A DNA stretch of 64,000 bases from Pedobacter sp. WC2423 (GTDB lineage Bacteria > Bacteroidota > Bacteroidia > Sphingobacteriales > Sphingobacteriaceae). Where the stretch lies: the NCBI RefSeq assembly GCF_040822065.1, contig NZ_CP162005.1:1860001-1924000 (forward strand), read 5' to 3'. The notes beneath the pieces were generated by a model, which made no database searches, was not told the DNA's origin, and saw only the letters and a list, made by a program, of their open reading frames with translations. Both the position numbers and the translations under genes were made by a program. Shown here one piece after another: positions 19,481-27,691 of the stretch. Position 1 is the stretch's first letter; each line of letters begins with the position of its first letter.

Positions 19481-20134
19481 ATGAATATAGTCTTAATCGG
19501 AGCCTCAGGATTTGTAGGTTCAGCCATCTTAAAAGAAGCATTAAACAGAGGTCACCAGGTAACAGCTGTAGTTAGAAACCCTGAAAAAATCACGGTACAT
19601 CATGACCACCTGAAAATTGAAAAAGCTGATGTGCTGGATGCTGCCCAGGTAACTAAAGTGGTGAATGGAAATGATGCAGTGATCAGTGCTTATAATTCCG
19701 GATGGACTAATCCGGATATTTACGCAGAGTTTTTAAGGGGTTCACAGGCTATACAAACAGGTATTAAAGAATCAGATGTAAAAAGATATATTGTAATTGG
19801 TGGTGCCGGAAGTTTAGAGGTTGCCCCTGGTGTACAAGCTGTTGACACACCTGACTTCCCTGCAGCTTATAAACCTGGTGCGACTGCTGCCAGAGATTAC
19901 CTGAACATGATCAGGGAAGAAAAGGATTTAGACTGGACGTTTTTCAGCCCGGCTTTTGAAATGGGGCCACATACTTCGGGAGTTCGTACAGGAGTTTACA
20001 GAACAAGCCTGGATACACCGGTATTTGATGAAAATGGCAAAAGTATCTTATCAGTGGAAGATTTAGCAGTTGCTATTATTGACGAACTGGAGGATGCAAA
20101 ACATATAAAACAACGTTTTACCGCTGCTTATTAA
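19481..20134 (+). CDS. NAD(P)-binding atypical short-chain dehydrogenase, NmrA-like
   Basis: 217 residues with a Rossmann start (MNIVLIGASGFVGSAILKEA, motif GxxGxxG) and no classical Tyr-x3-Lys dyad, as in NmrA/SDR-a5 reductases. These use NAD(P)H to reduce quinones or flavins, or act as redox sensors. It is paired with the Rrf2 regulator 19 nt upstream. Its natural terminator lies just after the stop and is now split by an insertion sequence. Confidence 0.85.
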   Translation: MNIVLIGASGFVGSAILKEALNRGHQVTAVVRNPEKITVHHDHLKIEKADVLDAAQVTKVVNGNDAVISAYNSGWTNPDIYAEFLRGSQAIQTGIKESDVKRYIVIGGAGSLEVAPGVQAVDTPDFPAAYKPGATAARDYLNMIREEKDLDWTFFSPAFEMGPHTSGVRTGVYRTSLDTPVFDENGKSILSVEDLAVAIIDELEDAKHIKQRFTAAY

Positions 20135-20144
20135 GCTATTTTGC

Positions 20145-20161
20145 AAAAAGGGCTGTCATTT
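20145..20161 (+). terminator. left arm of a terminator split by an IS
   Basis: The 17-nt arm AAAAAGGGCTGTCATTT is complementary, base for base, to 21612-21628 on the far side of the insertion sequence. Together they would form a 17-bp stem with a 5-nt loop and flanking A and T runs, a bidirectional terminator for the converging oxidoreductase and pentapeptide genes. Confidence 0.75.
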
Positions 20162-20180
20162 ATGGACTGCCCCCAAAAGT

Positions 20181-21029
20181 TTAGACAAATTTAGTATTAG
20201 ATTTGTTATAATGAGCCCGATATTCCATCGGGCTCATTCCGTTTAAGTTCAATTTTATTCGTTCCTTGTTGTAGTACCAGATATAGTCATTTATATCTTT
20301 TTTGAGCTGATCTGTCGATTCATATTCATTTAAGTAGAAGAGTTCCGATTTTAAGGTTCCGAAAAAGTTTTCAATTATAGCATTATCTAAGCAATTACCT
20401 TTTCTGGACATACTTTGGATAATCCCATTTGCTTTTAGCAGTTGCTGATACTTTGGCATCTGGTATTGCCATCCCTGGTCAGAATGCAAGACTAACTGAG
20501 AAGTATTCCTAGCTTGTGGTAATACTTTTTTGAGCATGTCCAATACTCCCTTGAAAACCGGCCTGTCAGTGAGTTCATAGCTGATAATCTCCTGATTGAA
20601 CAGGTCTATTATTGGAGAGAGGTACAATTTCTTTCCCTTGACTTTGAATTCTGTAACATCTGTGGCCCATTTTTGCATAGGTTGGTTAGCCTTGAAATTC
20701 CTATTAAGGATATTTGGAGCTATTTTCCCTAGCTTGCCCCTATAAGACCTGTATTTTTTTATCCTGATCAGGCTCTTCAACCTCATTTCTCCCATCAATC
20801 TAAATACAGTCTTATGGTTAATAGCCATTCCGACCCGTTTCAGTTGCAAGGTAATGCGCCGATAGCCGAAGCGACCTTTATGGGCATGATAGACCTTGTT
20901 GATCTGGATCTTGACCTGTTCGTATTTATCAGGCAAACTGGCCTTCTTAGAATAATAATAAAATGTACTTCTTGCCATGCTAATACAATTCAACAGGGTA
21001 TCCAGGTCGAACTGATGCCTTAGTTCCAT
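20181..21029 (-). CDS. IS3-family transposase OrfB (catalytic)
   Basis: 282 residues with an rve integrase core: first Asp in KWATDVTEF, second in LHSDQGWQYQ, and Glu in NCLDNAIIENFFGTLKSE, the standard IS3 DD(35)E set. It would cut and join IS ends. Its ATG overlaps the orfA stop (TAATG), and its frame stays open upstream to the A6G tract, so an OrfAB fusion can be made by -1 frameshifting. Confidence 0.92.
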   Translation of the reverse strand: MELRHQFDLDTLLNCISMARSTFYYYSKKASLPDKYEQVKIQINKVYHAHKGRFGYRRITLQLKRVGMAINHKTVFRLMGEMRLKSLIRIKKYRSYRGKLGKIAPNILNRNFKANQPMQKWATDVTEFKVKGKKLYLSPIIDLFNQEIISYELTDRPVFKGVLDMLKKVLPQARNTSQLVLHSDQGWQYQMPKYQQLLKANGIIQSMSRKGNCLDNAIIENFFGTLKSELFYLNEYESTDQLKKDINDYIWYYNKERIKLNLNGMSPMEYRAHYNKSNTKFV

Positions 21030-21562
21030 TATGGCTTGCGCTTGTTTTCGGCTTGAACTAAGGCCTGGAGCTTTTTTAGCAGGGCATTCTCTGCACGTAA
21101 ATATTCATTTTCCCGTAAAAGCTCTTCCTCACGGGTAAGTGGCCTATCCGATTTTCTCGGTTTTCGCTTGTTTGCTGGATTCTCCTTATATGCCATCGGT
21201 AGTCTTCCTTTAGGTCGCGGTTCTAGTCCAGATGATCCAAACTTCTCAAATCGTTTCTGCCATTCGATAATTCCCGCATCACTTGAAAGCCCAAAACGTA
21301 GCACCGCCGCTCTCAAAGATAACTTTTCTTCACGAATTGACTTCAGGACTGCTAGCTTAAAGGATGGACTAAAAACTCTTTTCCCCTTTCTGGGAAGTAA
21401 TCCAGGAGCTCCCAGATGCTCGTATATCCTAAACCAATCTTCGAAAAGAGAATAAGTAATCCCGTATTCCTCACCCAGAGATTTTGCAGAACGATAATGT
21501 TCCGACATCTGCTTCACACAGTATAACTTGAATTCAAAACTGTGTCTGTTTTTCTTTTTCAT
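21029..21562 (-). CDS. IS3-family transposase OrfA (DNA-binding)
   Basis: 177 residues. Two helix-turn-helix units (SFEFKLYCVKQMSE ... YGITYSLFEDWFRIYE and SPSFKLAVLKSIREEKLSLR ... SDAGIIEWQKRF) are followed by a C-terminal leucine-rich helix (EELLRENEYLRAENALLKKL). OrfA binds the IS ends. Near its 3' end codons CTA AAA AAG form the -1 slippery heptamer A-AAA-AAG. Confidence 0.9.
   Translation of the reverse strand: MKKKNRHSFEFKLYCVKQMSEHYRSAKSLGEEYGITYSLFEDWFRIYEHLGAPGLLPRKGKRVFSPSFKLAVLKSIREEKLSLRAAVLRFGLSSDAGIIEWQKRFEKFGSSGLEPRPKGRLPMAYKENPANKRKPRKSDRPLTREEELLRENEYLRAENALLKKLQALVQAENKRKP
21071..21077 (-). promoter_or_regulatory. -1 frameshift heptamer A-AAA-AAG in the IS
   Basis: On the minus strand the heptamer AAAAAAG sits in zero frame as A-AAA-AAG within orfA. 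The orfB frame is -1 and is open from here to its ATG, so slippage yields an OrfAB transposase. This is the usual expression strategy of IS3 elements. Confidence 0.75.
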
Positions 21563-21611
21563 AATAATGCCCCCAGAAAGTGTCTAACTTTTTGGGGGCA
21601 TTGCATTAAGA

Positions 21612-21628
21612 AAATGACAGCCCTTTTT
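21612..21628 (-). terminator. right arm of the terminator split by an IS
   Basis: The perfect reverse complement of 20145-20161, displaced about 1.45 kb by the insertion. On its own it cannot form the hairpin, so termination of both convergent genes is probably weakened. Confidence 0.75.
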
Positions 21629-21637
21629 ATTGATCAT

Positions 21638-22222
21638 TTAATCAACTATTTTTATCCCCAGACTATCTAAAAAAGAGATAGCAGCTGGTAATTGAAAGAT
21701 AGCGCCTTTAATTTTATTACCTGAAGGATCTATCTGATAATTCTGCGCCGCTGTAAAATTGGCCATCCTGAGATCAGTACCAGAAAATGTAGAACCTAAA
21801 AAGTCTGTACCACTAAAATCAGCACTGCTCAGGTTACAATTGGAAAAATCAACTTCCCTTGCTGTACAGTTTGTAAGGCGTATTTTTTTAAGGTTCTTTC
21901 CAAAAAAACTGGAATAACTCAGCATAGAGTTTTTAGCATTGATGGAGAAAGGATTCAAAGTATCATACCAAAGTATACCGATAGCTTTACAGTTTATGAC
22001 AGCTAAATTACTTATAAAAGTATCTTTAAATTTAATCAGTGAAATATCACACTCTTCAAAAGTGCAGTTATTAAAAGTACAGTCTTCAAAAAGACACCCC
22101 TTTATAATTGATTTATAAAAGGTACATCCTTCAAAATAACGGCTAACCAGATGTTTGTCTTCGTAATTTATGTTTTCGAAACGTTTATCGTGATGTGTTA
22201 TCTGTTCGTCAGCAGTACTCAA
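21638..22222 (-). CDS. pentapeptide-repeat protein
   Basis: 194 residues built of A(D/N)LxX-type five-residue repeats: early units (CTFYKSIIKGCLFEDCTFNNCTF) and late units (CNLSSADFSGTDFLGSTFSGTDLRMANF). This would fold as a right-handed quadrilateral beta-helix. Some family members protect gyrase, but most have unknown roles. Its start overlaps the stop of the outer-membrane protein gene by 4 nt (ATGA), so the two share a transcript. Confidence 0.85.
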   Translation of the reverse strand: MSTADEQITHHDKRFENINYEDKHLVSRYFEGCTFYKSIIKGCLFEDCTFNNCTFEECDISLIKFKDTFISNLAVINCKAIGILWYDTLNPFSINAKNSMLSYSSFFGKNLKKIRLTNCTAREVDFSNCNLSSADFSGTDFLGSTFSGTDLRMANFTAAQNYQIDPSGNKIKGAIFQLPAAISFLDSLGIKIVD

Positions 22223-22803
22223 AACCGTACCCCTGCCTGAAAAGTTATCCCGTGAGGATTAATGTCCAGATCGTTAAGGGTATTGTTAAATCCTTTAAAA
22301 CCAGCTGAGATATAGGGTGCAATACGATTTGTTACTTTATAACGGACACCAAAACCACCATAAAGGTATAATCCTCTTTCGTTAATTCGGTTTACAGTTA
22401 ACGGATCTGCCTCACTGGAACGGTCATACCTGAGAAAAGTAATACCTGCGGAAGCCTCTGCAAAAGGTTCAAACTTAGATTTATTTGTAATATCATAACT
22501 TACATTGGCATAAACCGGGATTAGTTTCATGTTATGCAGCAGCAATGCATTATCAAAATGCAGCTTTGTAGTCGCATAACCAATTCCAATACCTGGTTTA
22601 AAACGGCTTTCCAGATTTCTGGTTACTTTGAATGAAGGCCCGTTAAAGTAATTGCTATGCGTAGAGCGCAGAAATTCATAGGCTGGAGAGAAAGTATATC
22701 GCGGCTCATCATTTGATGTTTTTGTCTCTTGCTGAGCATTCGCAGTGATCGAAAAACCGCATGCTAAAAGCAGTGCTAAGTTTAAAGTTAAAATCCTTTT
22801 CAT
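22219..22803 (-). CDS. small outer-membrane beta-barrel protein
   Basis: 194 residues with a signal peptide (ending TANAQ) and eight or so amphipathic strands, finishing GITFQAGVRF with a terminal Phe, as expected for an outer-membrane barrel of the OmpX/OmpA-barrel size. A porin or adhesion role is unknown. Before prophage insertion this gene would have faced the PepSY gene divergently. Confidence 0.75.
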   Translation of the reverse strand: MKRILTLNLALLLACGFSITANAQQETKTSNDEPRYTFSPAYEFLRSTHSNYFNGPSFKVTRNLESRFKPGIGIGYATTKLHFDNALLLHNMKLIPVYANVSYDITNKSKFEPFAEASAGITFLRYDRSSEADPLTVNRINERGLYLYGGFGVRYKVTNRIAPYISAGFKGFNNTLNDLDINPHGITFQAGVRF

Positions 22804-23110
22804 ATTCTAAGCAAATCTAATATATTTTGAAATGCAGAGAAATATAATATCCGATTAAATTGTCTCTCATAGAACGGATTTGTTTTCTCATTATCCTGTA
22901 TTGTTAATTTCCAACTTTTAATTGCCGAATCCAGAGTGCCAGTTAAAATTCAGCTGGCTTTCTGCATGACAAAGCTATAGTTTCATTAGATCAATAATCT
23001 TATCATATCGTAAGATATTGATTAAAATAAAAGTGGAAATGCACCTGAATACTCTTTTGATAATTTAATTGAAAAAGAAATGTATAGGGGCTAATACCAA
23101 ACCTGTTAAA
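22804..23110. other. host intergenic DNA left of the prophage
   Basis: No gene is seen. It is AT-rich and holds the upstream region of the outer-membrane protein gene. An imperfect palindrome (ATCTTA ... TAAGAT) lies near 22996-23018. The segment ends in TTAAA (23106-23110), which recurs at 58092-58096 across the prophage. Confidence 0.4.
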
Positions 23111-23246
23111 GGATAGTAAACGCAAAAAACGCAAAAAACCTTTCTAACGATACAAAAAAACGGCATTTCGCATAAAAAAACAATAAAGAAGAAAAACAAA
23201 ACGAAATTTCCTAATACCATTAATAGCCATTGTACCACCATTAATA
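23111..23246. promoter_or_regulatory. left-end transposase-binding-site candidates
   Basis: Three related motifs run in one orientation: CGCAAAAAACGCAAAAAACC near 23121, AAAACGGCATTTCG at 23157-23170 and CAAAACGAAATTTCC at 23197-23211. The last matches the right-end repeat (reverse complement CAAAACCAAATTTCC) at 14 of 15 positions. The 10-mer ACCATTAATA then occurs twice, 21 bp apart (23216 and 23237). Mu also has three sites at its left end. Confidence 0.5.
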
Positions 23247-23349
23247 CACCAGGCAATAGTATTTAAGGACTCATTTACTACCATTTTAAGTATTAAAACA
23301 GGTTTAAAACACATTTAAACAGGTAAAACCTCTTAGTATTATTGTAAAT

Positions 23350-23386
23350 AAGAACCCCGCTTAACGATAGTTTAAACGGGGTTCTT
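23350..23386 (-). terminator. hairpin downstream of the repressor gene
   Basis: AAGAACCCCG and CGGGGTTCTT form a perfect 10-bp stem with a 17-nt loop, followed on the minus strand by a T-rich run. It is placed to end the leftward repressor transcript before the phage end. Confidence 0.6.
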
Positions 23387-23437
23387 GTTTCTATGAATAT
23401 TATTTAGATTTAAGTTAAAAAAGCCAAATTTTAGGAA

Positions 23438-23473
23438 TGGATAGTACATTGGATAGTACAATGCATAGTAAAT
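23438..23473. repeat. three tandem 12-mers with core GGATAGTA
   Basis: Units TGGATAGTACAT, TGGATAGTACAA and TGCATAGTAAAT run head to tail. The GGATAGTA core also starts the proposed phage left end (23111-23118). It lies between the left end and the repressor gene and could bind a phage protein. Confidence 0.55.
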
Positions 23474-23644
23474 ACCATGTAATTATAATACTCGAAAATA
23501 ACCTGTTTCGCAGTGAAAAGTTTCTGTAGCCCCCCAGTAAACTGCATTTTCAAACAAGTTAATAATACTCATAAACCCTGATTATCAGTTGTTTATGTAT
23601 TATGTAGTTGGCTTTTTATGTGCGTGATGTGCTTTTTATGCTAA

Positions 23645-24337
23645 TTACATCATACTATTGAGCCGAATACTTGCTTTAACAATTGCTATTGCCTTGATTT
23701 TACTCATGTGAATATCCCTGGATGCATGGTGCGGGTTTTGGCTTACCAATAAAATCCAATCTTCACCCTTATCACTTTTCTTAACGAATTTCACAACTGT
23801 TGATAGATCACCGTCAATGATAGCTGATACAATGTGCATTTCTCCAAATCGAATACCTTCAGACATATCGTAAATCTTCTTATAAATAGCTATGTCCCCT
23901 GCTTTTAATAATGGGTACATGCTATCTCCACTAACATATATTGCACCGTCTGACTTAGGAAGATTGGGGATTGAAATGTAATCTATTATATTTTGATGTC
24001 CTTCAAAAAGAGCGACTAAGCTGGCAGCTGCGTTCAAATCATATAAAGGAATTGTTTGTAGCTCTCTGGATGTGTCAGTCCTAAGGATATATCTTGTAGT
24101 TACAGTATTATCATCAATTTCTTTAATCACATTTCCAGTCCCACTCAACAAAAATTCAGCATTTATTCCTACGCATTTTGAGTACAACAAGTCATAGTCA
24201 AACGTATCTCTTTTATGCCAACTTGAAAGCGTAGTTGGCGCAATGCCAAGAAAATCAGCGAATTTTCTATCACTTGACAAATTATAGGCTAATTTTATTT
24301 CATTAAGAATCAACGACTTGCGGTTAACCGTACTCAT
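23645..24337 (-). CDS. phage repressor: HTH plus S24 (LexA/CI-like) domain
   Basis: 230 residues. The N-terminal helix-turn-helix (DRKFADFLGIAPTTLSSWHKR) is followed by an S24 peptidase domain with GDSMYP (Ser139) and a VVKFV lysine (Lys183), the self-cleavage dyad of LexA and CI. The likely cleavage segment is NAAAS (102-106); many relatives have Ala-Gly there, this has Ala-Ser. It would keep the prophage silent by binding the operator in front of ner and could be inactivated after DNA damage. It is transcribed away from the transposition genes, as in Mu. Confidence 0.87.
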   Translation of the reverse strand: MSTVNRKSLILNEIKLAYNLSSDRKFADFLGIAPTTLSSWHKRDTFDYDLLYSKCVGINAEFLLSGTGNVIKEIDDNTVTTRYILRTDTSRELQTIPLYDLNAAASLVALFEGHQNIIDYISIPNLPKSDGAIYVSGDSMYPLLKAGDIAIYKKIYDMSEGIRFGEMHIVSAIIDGDLSTVVKFVKKSDKGEDWILLVSQNPHHASRDIHMSKIKAIAIVKASIRLNSMM

Positions 24338-24358
24338 TTTGCGAATTTATTTTGTATG

Positions 24359-24414
24359 GCATTAGGAATTATACTCATAATGCGTATATATTTGTGTCAG
24401 TATTTACAAATGTA
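24359..24414. promoter_or_regulatory. overlapping divergent early promoters and operator
   Basis: The 91-nt space between repressor and ner holds a rightward -7 box TATATTTG (24387-24394), a leftward -7 box TACATTTG on the minus strand (24407-24414) with a TTG 19 nt before it (24434-24436), and a palindrome GCATTA-N13-TAATGC (24359-24383). The two promoters face each other and overlap, so transcription from one would hinder the other: a lysis/lysogeny switch. Confidence 0.55.
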
Positions 24415-24428
24415 ATATAACTCAACGA

Positions 24429-24641
24429 ATGGACAAGAAAGAAATTAAGTATCCTGAGAATTTATACCTGAGGGTTGAAGTTTTTCAGGACGACAGAACC
24501 CAGGAGGAAATTGCAAGTGCAATAGGATATAGCAGACAGGTTTTAAACGAAACCATTCAAGGTAGATATAAAGGAACAAAAGTGATTCCTGCCCTTATTG
24601 AAAACCTTGCTGCTCAAAAAAATAAATCTCAAACTCATTAA
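24429..24641 (+). CDS. Ner-like small HTH regulator
   Basis: 70 residues with a helix-turn-helix (RTQEEIASAIGYSRQVLNETIQGRYKG). It sits where Mu ner lies: first gene rightward of the repressor and just before the transposase. Ner turns down early transcription once the lytic cycle starts. The identification rests on size, fold and position. Confidence 0.65.
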   Translation: MDKKEIKYPENLYLRVEVFQDDRTQEEIASAIGYSRQVLNETIQGRYKGTKVIPALIENLAAQKNKSQTH

Positions 24642-24650
24642 GATAAGCTT

Positions 24651-26753
24651 ATGCAATTCTATAATAATACCCTTTGTATATCCTTTCCTGAACTGGTTAA
24701 TAAGGATGCTAAGCCTAATCTTGTTGGAGATAACGCATATATATCGCAGTATGATTATATCAACCTATCTAAAAACAAAAAACTTGTATCAGTTAGAAGA
24801 GGCAGCAGAAGTACACCGGCTCTTTATGAGTTTGAAACACTTCCTATGAATATAAAGCAAGCTGTCGCCTCTAAATATAAAGATGTTGTCAAGTCCGCAC
24901 AGCAAGAACCTGTTAAAAAAATCCTTCAACATGACTATAAGGCTCTTAGCTTCTTCACTAAATACACCCTTCCCAACGGTGAACATCTGAAAGAAAATAC
25001 TATCAGAGAATATGCAGCTACAGCAGTTGCGCTAAATACGATAATCAAATTACAAAGTGATTCCAAGGCATGGAGACAGGCACTTGGAGGAACGTCAACA
25101 CAGAAAGACGCTTTCAAAAATCTATTGACTTTAATGTCAAGCTTTCAGGAAAAATGGGGTTGGAAACTTCCAGCTGGTGAACGGGCTGTCCGAATCAAAA
25201 TAAGCAAGTATAAGCAATTGGGGTACGAGAGTATTGTTAGCGGTAAGCTTTGTAATGAAAATGCAGCGAAGGTTGTTCAAAGTGATCAGGAAGCAGCGTT
25301 ACGTAGGATCATGGCTGTAGGCAGAAACTTTGATGATGTGCAGGTTATGAATCTTTACAACATGACTGCTCAGGCAGCAGGTTGGAAAAAAATAACTAAA
25401 GGAACTGTTGCCAACAAGCGTGATGAATGGCAAATCTATACTGATGCCGGTTCACGTGGAAAAGGTAATCATGATGATGTTCACGCTATGCAAGTTAAGA
25501 GACATGCGCCTAAAGCTCCATTACTTTACTGGACTGTGGATGGTTGGGATGCGGAACTGTTGTATCAAAAGGTCGCTATAAGAATTGATAAAGAGAGTGG
25601 TAAAGAGAAAAAAGTAACTGAATATCACCATCGTTTAACGGTTGTTGTTGTTTTAGACCCATGTGGTAAATATCCGGTTGGGTATGCAATTGGTACGCAC
25701 GAAACACCTGGGCTTATCAGACAAGCATTACGTAATGCTGTAACGCACACTGCTGAATTGTTCGGAGAAATGCACCATGTACACCAGCTACAAACAGATA
25801 GATATGGGAAAGGCAACCTGAATCCATTTTATGAAGCAATATCAAAGATCTATACACCGGCACGTGCACATAATGCTAAAGCAAAAGTCATTGAGCCTTA
25901 TTTTAAACATCTGAATAAAAATCATTGCCAGATACGTCAAAACTGGTCAGGGTTTGGTGTAACATCCCGTAAAGAAAACCAGCCTAACGCTGAATACCTG
26001 AATAAAATTCGCAAGAGCTTTCCTGATCAGCAGGGATGCATTGACCAGATTGTTGAAATGATAAATGCTGAAAGGAAATGTAAGGTTGCTGCTTATTTGG
26101 AGGCTTATAATAATCTTGAAGATAAATACAAATTCACTATATCACCTGTTGAATTTTTGCACAGGCTTGGTGAAACATCACCAAGAGGATTGACAAATAA
26201 ATTAGTTGGATCAGGTGTTCTATTACAGGTTGATAAACACAAATTCAGCTATGACAGCTTTGATCCTTCTTTCAGGCAGTACCGAAATGAAGATTGGGTT
26301 ATAAAATATGATCCCGCTGATATGAGCCGCGTGCTTGCTTCCAGTAAGGATGCCTCACTGAAATTCATGCTTGAAGATAAGTATACCCAACCAATGGCAC
26401 TTGCTGAACGTGCTGAAGGTGATGCGGCAGAATTGCGCAATATTTTCAATTTCAATGATGACCTGGTGAAAGATATTTTAGATACTCAGGAGAATGACTT
26501 CAACGAACTGAATGACCTGTTTAATCGTGTTCCTGCTCTACAGGAAACGCTTGGTAAACTTCTTATAGTGGACAGCGAGGGTCAGCATAAGGACAATAAA
26601 TCTAACGCCCGATTACAAAGCCAGGCGAAGAAAAAAACACTGCAAATCGAGCAGAAAGCTGAAAAGCAAAACCAGAAAGAACAGATGTCCAAACGTGAGG
26701 CATTTCTGGATTCAAAATTAGATATAAACGATTTCTTAACAACTAAACACTAA
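24651..26753 (+). CDS. MuA-type transposase
   Basis: 700 residues. An N-terminal DNA-binding part is followed by an integrase core with candidate catalytic residues Asp297 (WTVDGWD), Asp383 (LQTDRYGKGN) and Glu415 (KVIEPYFKHLNK), then a C-terminal Mu-type beta-barrel region and a charged helical tail (about 640-700, Lys/Gln-rich) where MuA contacts MuB. It would cut and join phage ends during integration and replicative transposition. The assignment of Glu415 is an inference from spacing. It is followed after 5 nt by the MuB homologue. Confidence 0.9.
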   Translation: MQFYNNTLCISFPELVNKDAKPNLVGDNAYISQYDYINLSKNKKLVSVRRGSRSTPALYEFETLPMNIKQAVASKYKDVVKSAQQEPVKKILQHDYKALSFFTKYTLPNGEHLKENTIREYAATAVALNTIIKLQSDSKAWRQALGGTSTQKDAFKNLLTLMSSFQEKWGWKLPAGERAVRIKISKYKQLGYESIVSGKLCNENAAKVVQSDQEAALRRIMAVGRNFDDVQVMNLYNMTAQAAGWKKITKGTVANKRDEWQIYTDAGSRGKGNHDDVHAMQVKRHAPKAPLLYWTVDGWDAELLYQKVAIRIDKESGKEKKVTEYHHRLTVVVVLDPCGKYPVGYAIGTHETPGLIRQALRNAVTHTAELFGEMHHVHQLQTDRYGKGNLNPFYEAISKIYTPARAHNAKAKVIEPYFKHLNKNHCQIRQNWSGFGVTSRKENQPNAEYLNKIRKSFPDQQGCIDQIVEMINAERKCKVAAYLEAYNNLEDKYKFTISPVEFLHRLGETSPRGLTNKLVGSGVLLQVDKHKFSYDSFDPSFRQYRNEDWVIKYDPADMSRVLASSKDASLKFMLEDKYTQPMALAERAEGDAAELRNIFNFNDDLVKDILDTQENDFNELNDLFNRVPALQETLGKLLIVDSEGQHKDNKSNARLQSQAKKKTLQIEQKAEKQNQKEQMSKREAFLDSKLDINDFLTTKH

Positions 26754-26758
26754 ACATC

Positions 26759-27691
26759 ATGACAAAAGAATTGAAAGTTGAAATTATCAACGCACTTGAA
26801 AACTATCTACTATCTAATACTAAGGTCACGCAAAATGATGTTGCTAACAGTGCAGAAATCAATGCTGGTTATCTCATAAACATGCGAAAAAAGGACTTTA
26901 CTGTAAAGTCTGGTCAGAAAGTGGTTGAAATTAATGATAAATACTTTATCCGCCTTGCGAAGTTCATCGGATTCGAATTGTCAACAAACAACTGGACGAC
27001 TAAACCAACTATTCAGTTGAAAGATATGGTTACCAGCCTTCAAATTGCAAAAGACAACTTGGATACAGCTGTTTTAATCGGGGAAACCGGATCAGGTAAG
27101 ACATTTAGCCTGGATGCTTTCAAAAGCAAATACCCAACTGAGGTTTTTACAGTGAAAGTTGGATCGTCTGACAATCTACCGGATTTAATTGGTAAGGTTC
27201 TTATTGCGTTAAACGTAGTTCAACCTCGTCACTCTACATCTGCACGTATTGCACAGATCGCTTTACGCCTAAAAATATTAAGAGAATCTGGTAAAACGCC
27301 ACTTCTGGCATTTGATGAAGCAGAATTTATGAAGTACGCTGCATTATGCGCTTTTAAAGAGTTGTTCGATATTCTAATTAAAGAATGCGCTTTGGTGCTA
27401 ATAGGCACAGAAGAATTGATTAAAAACCTTGAAAGGATGCAGCGTTATAGCAAGCCTGGTATTGCTCAGTTGTTTCGCAGAATCAAATTTAAAATACACA
27501 ACATTCCTGCTATTGACAGGAGGTTTGAACAGTTTTTAAACGGTGTTGAACCGGAGCTTAAAAAATGGTTGCAAGCAAACTGCAACAATTATGGTGAGCT
27601 GCATGACGTAATGGTGCCCGCCATTGCTGAGGCTGAAAGAACGGGACAGCCATTGACTTTAGAACTAGTGAAAATTGTATTAGGAATATGA
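26759..27691 (+). CDS. MuB-type AAA+ ATPase, target DNA activator
   Basis: 310 residues: an N-terminal helix-turn-helix (VTQNDVANSAEINAGYLINMRK), then an AAA+ domain with Walker A GETGSGKT (108-115) and Walker B LLAFDEAEF. MuB coats target DNA, recruits MuA and gives target immunity. It lies directly behind the transposase and overlaps the next ATPase gene by 4 nt (ATGA). Confidence 0.88.
   Translation: MTKELKVEIINALENYLLSNTKVTQNDVANSAEINAGYLINMRKKDFTVKSGQKVVEINDKYFIRLAKFIGFELSTNNWTTKPTIQLKDMVTSLQIAKDNLDTAVLIGETGSGKTFSLDAFKSKYPTEVFTVKVGSSDNLPDLIGKVLIALNVVQPRHSTSARIAQIALRLKILRESGKTPLLAFDEAEFMKYAALCAFKELFDILIKECALVLIGTEELIKNLERMQRYSKPGIAQLFRRIKFKIHNIPAIDRRFEQFLNGVEPELKKWLQANCNNYGELHDVMVPAIAEAERTGQPLTLELVKIVLGI

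Larger units (their letters stand above)
20163..21605 (-). mobile_element. IS3-family insertion sequence with 3-bp target duplication
   Basis: 1443 bp, starting TG and ending CA. The 25-nt ends are imperfect inverted repeats with four mismatches, sharing the block TGCCCCCAAAA. The flanking TTA (20160-20162 and 21606-21608) is a 3-bp target duplication. It encodes orfA and orfB with a TAATG stop/start overlap and a -1 slippery tract. Both frames are intact, so it may be active. Confidence 0.85.

Noticed and set aside
22990..23022. Palindrome near the outer-membrane gene as a terminator
   Set aside because: It has a mismatched AT-rich stem and is upstream of the leftward gene, with no transcript known to end there.
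23081..23082. TG at 23081 (TGTATAGG) as the left phage terminus
   Set aside because: It resembles a Mu end, but the only comparable CA at the right (58161) is about 85 nt from the repeats and the flanking 5-mers differ.
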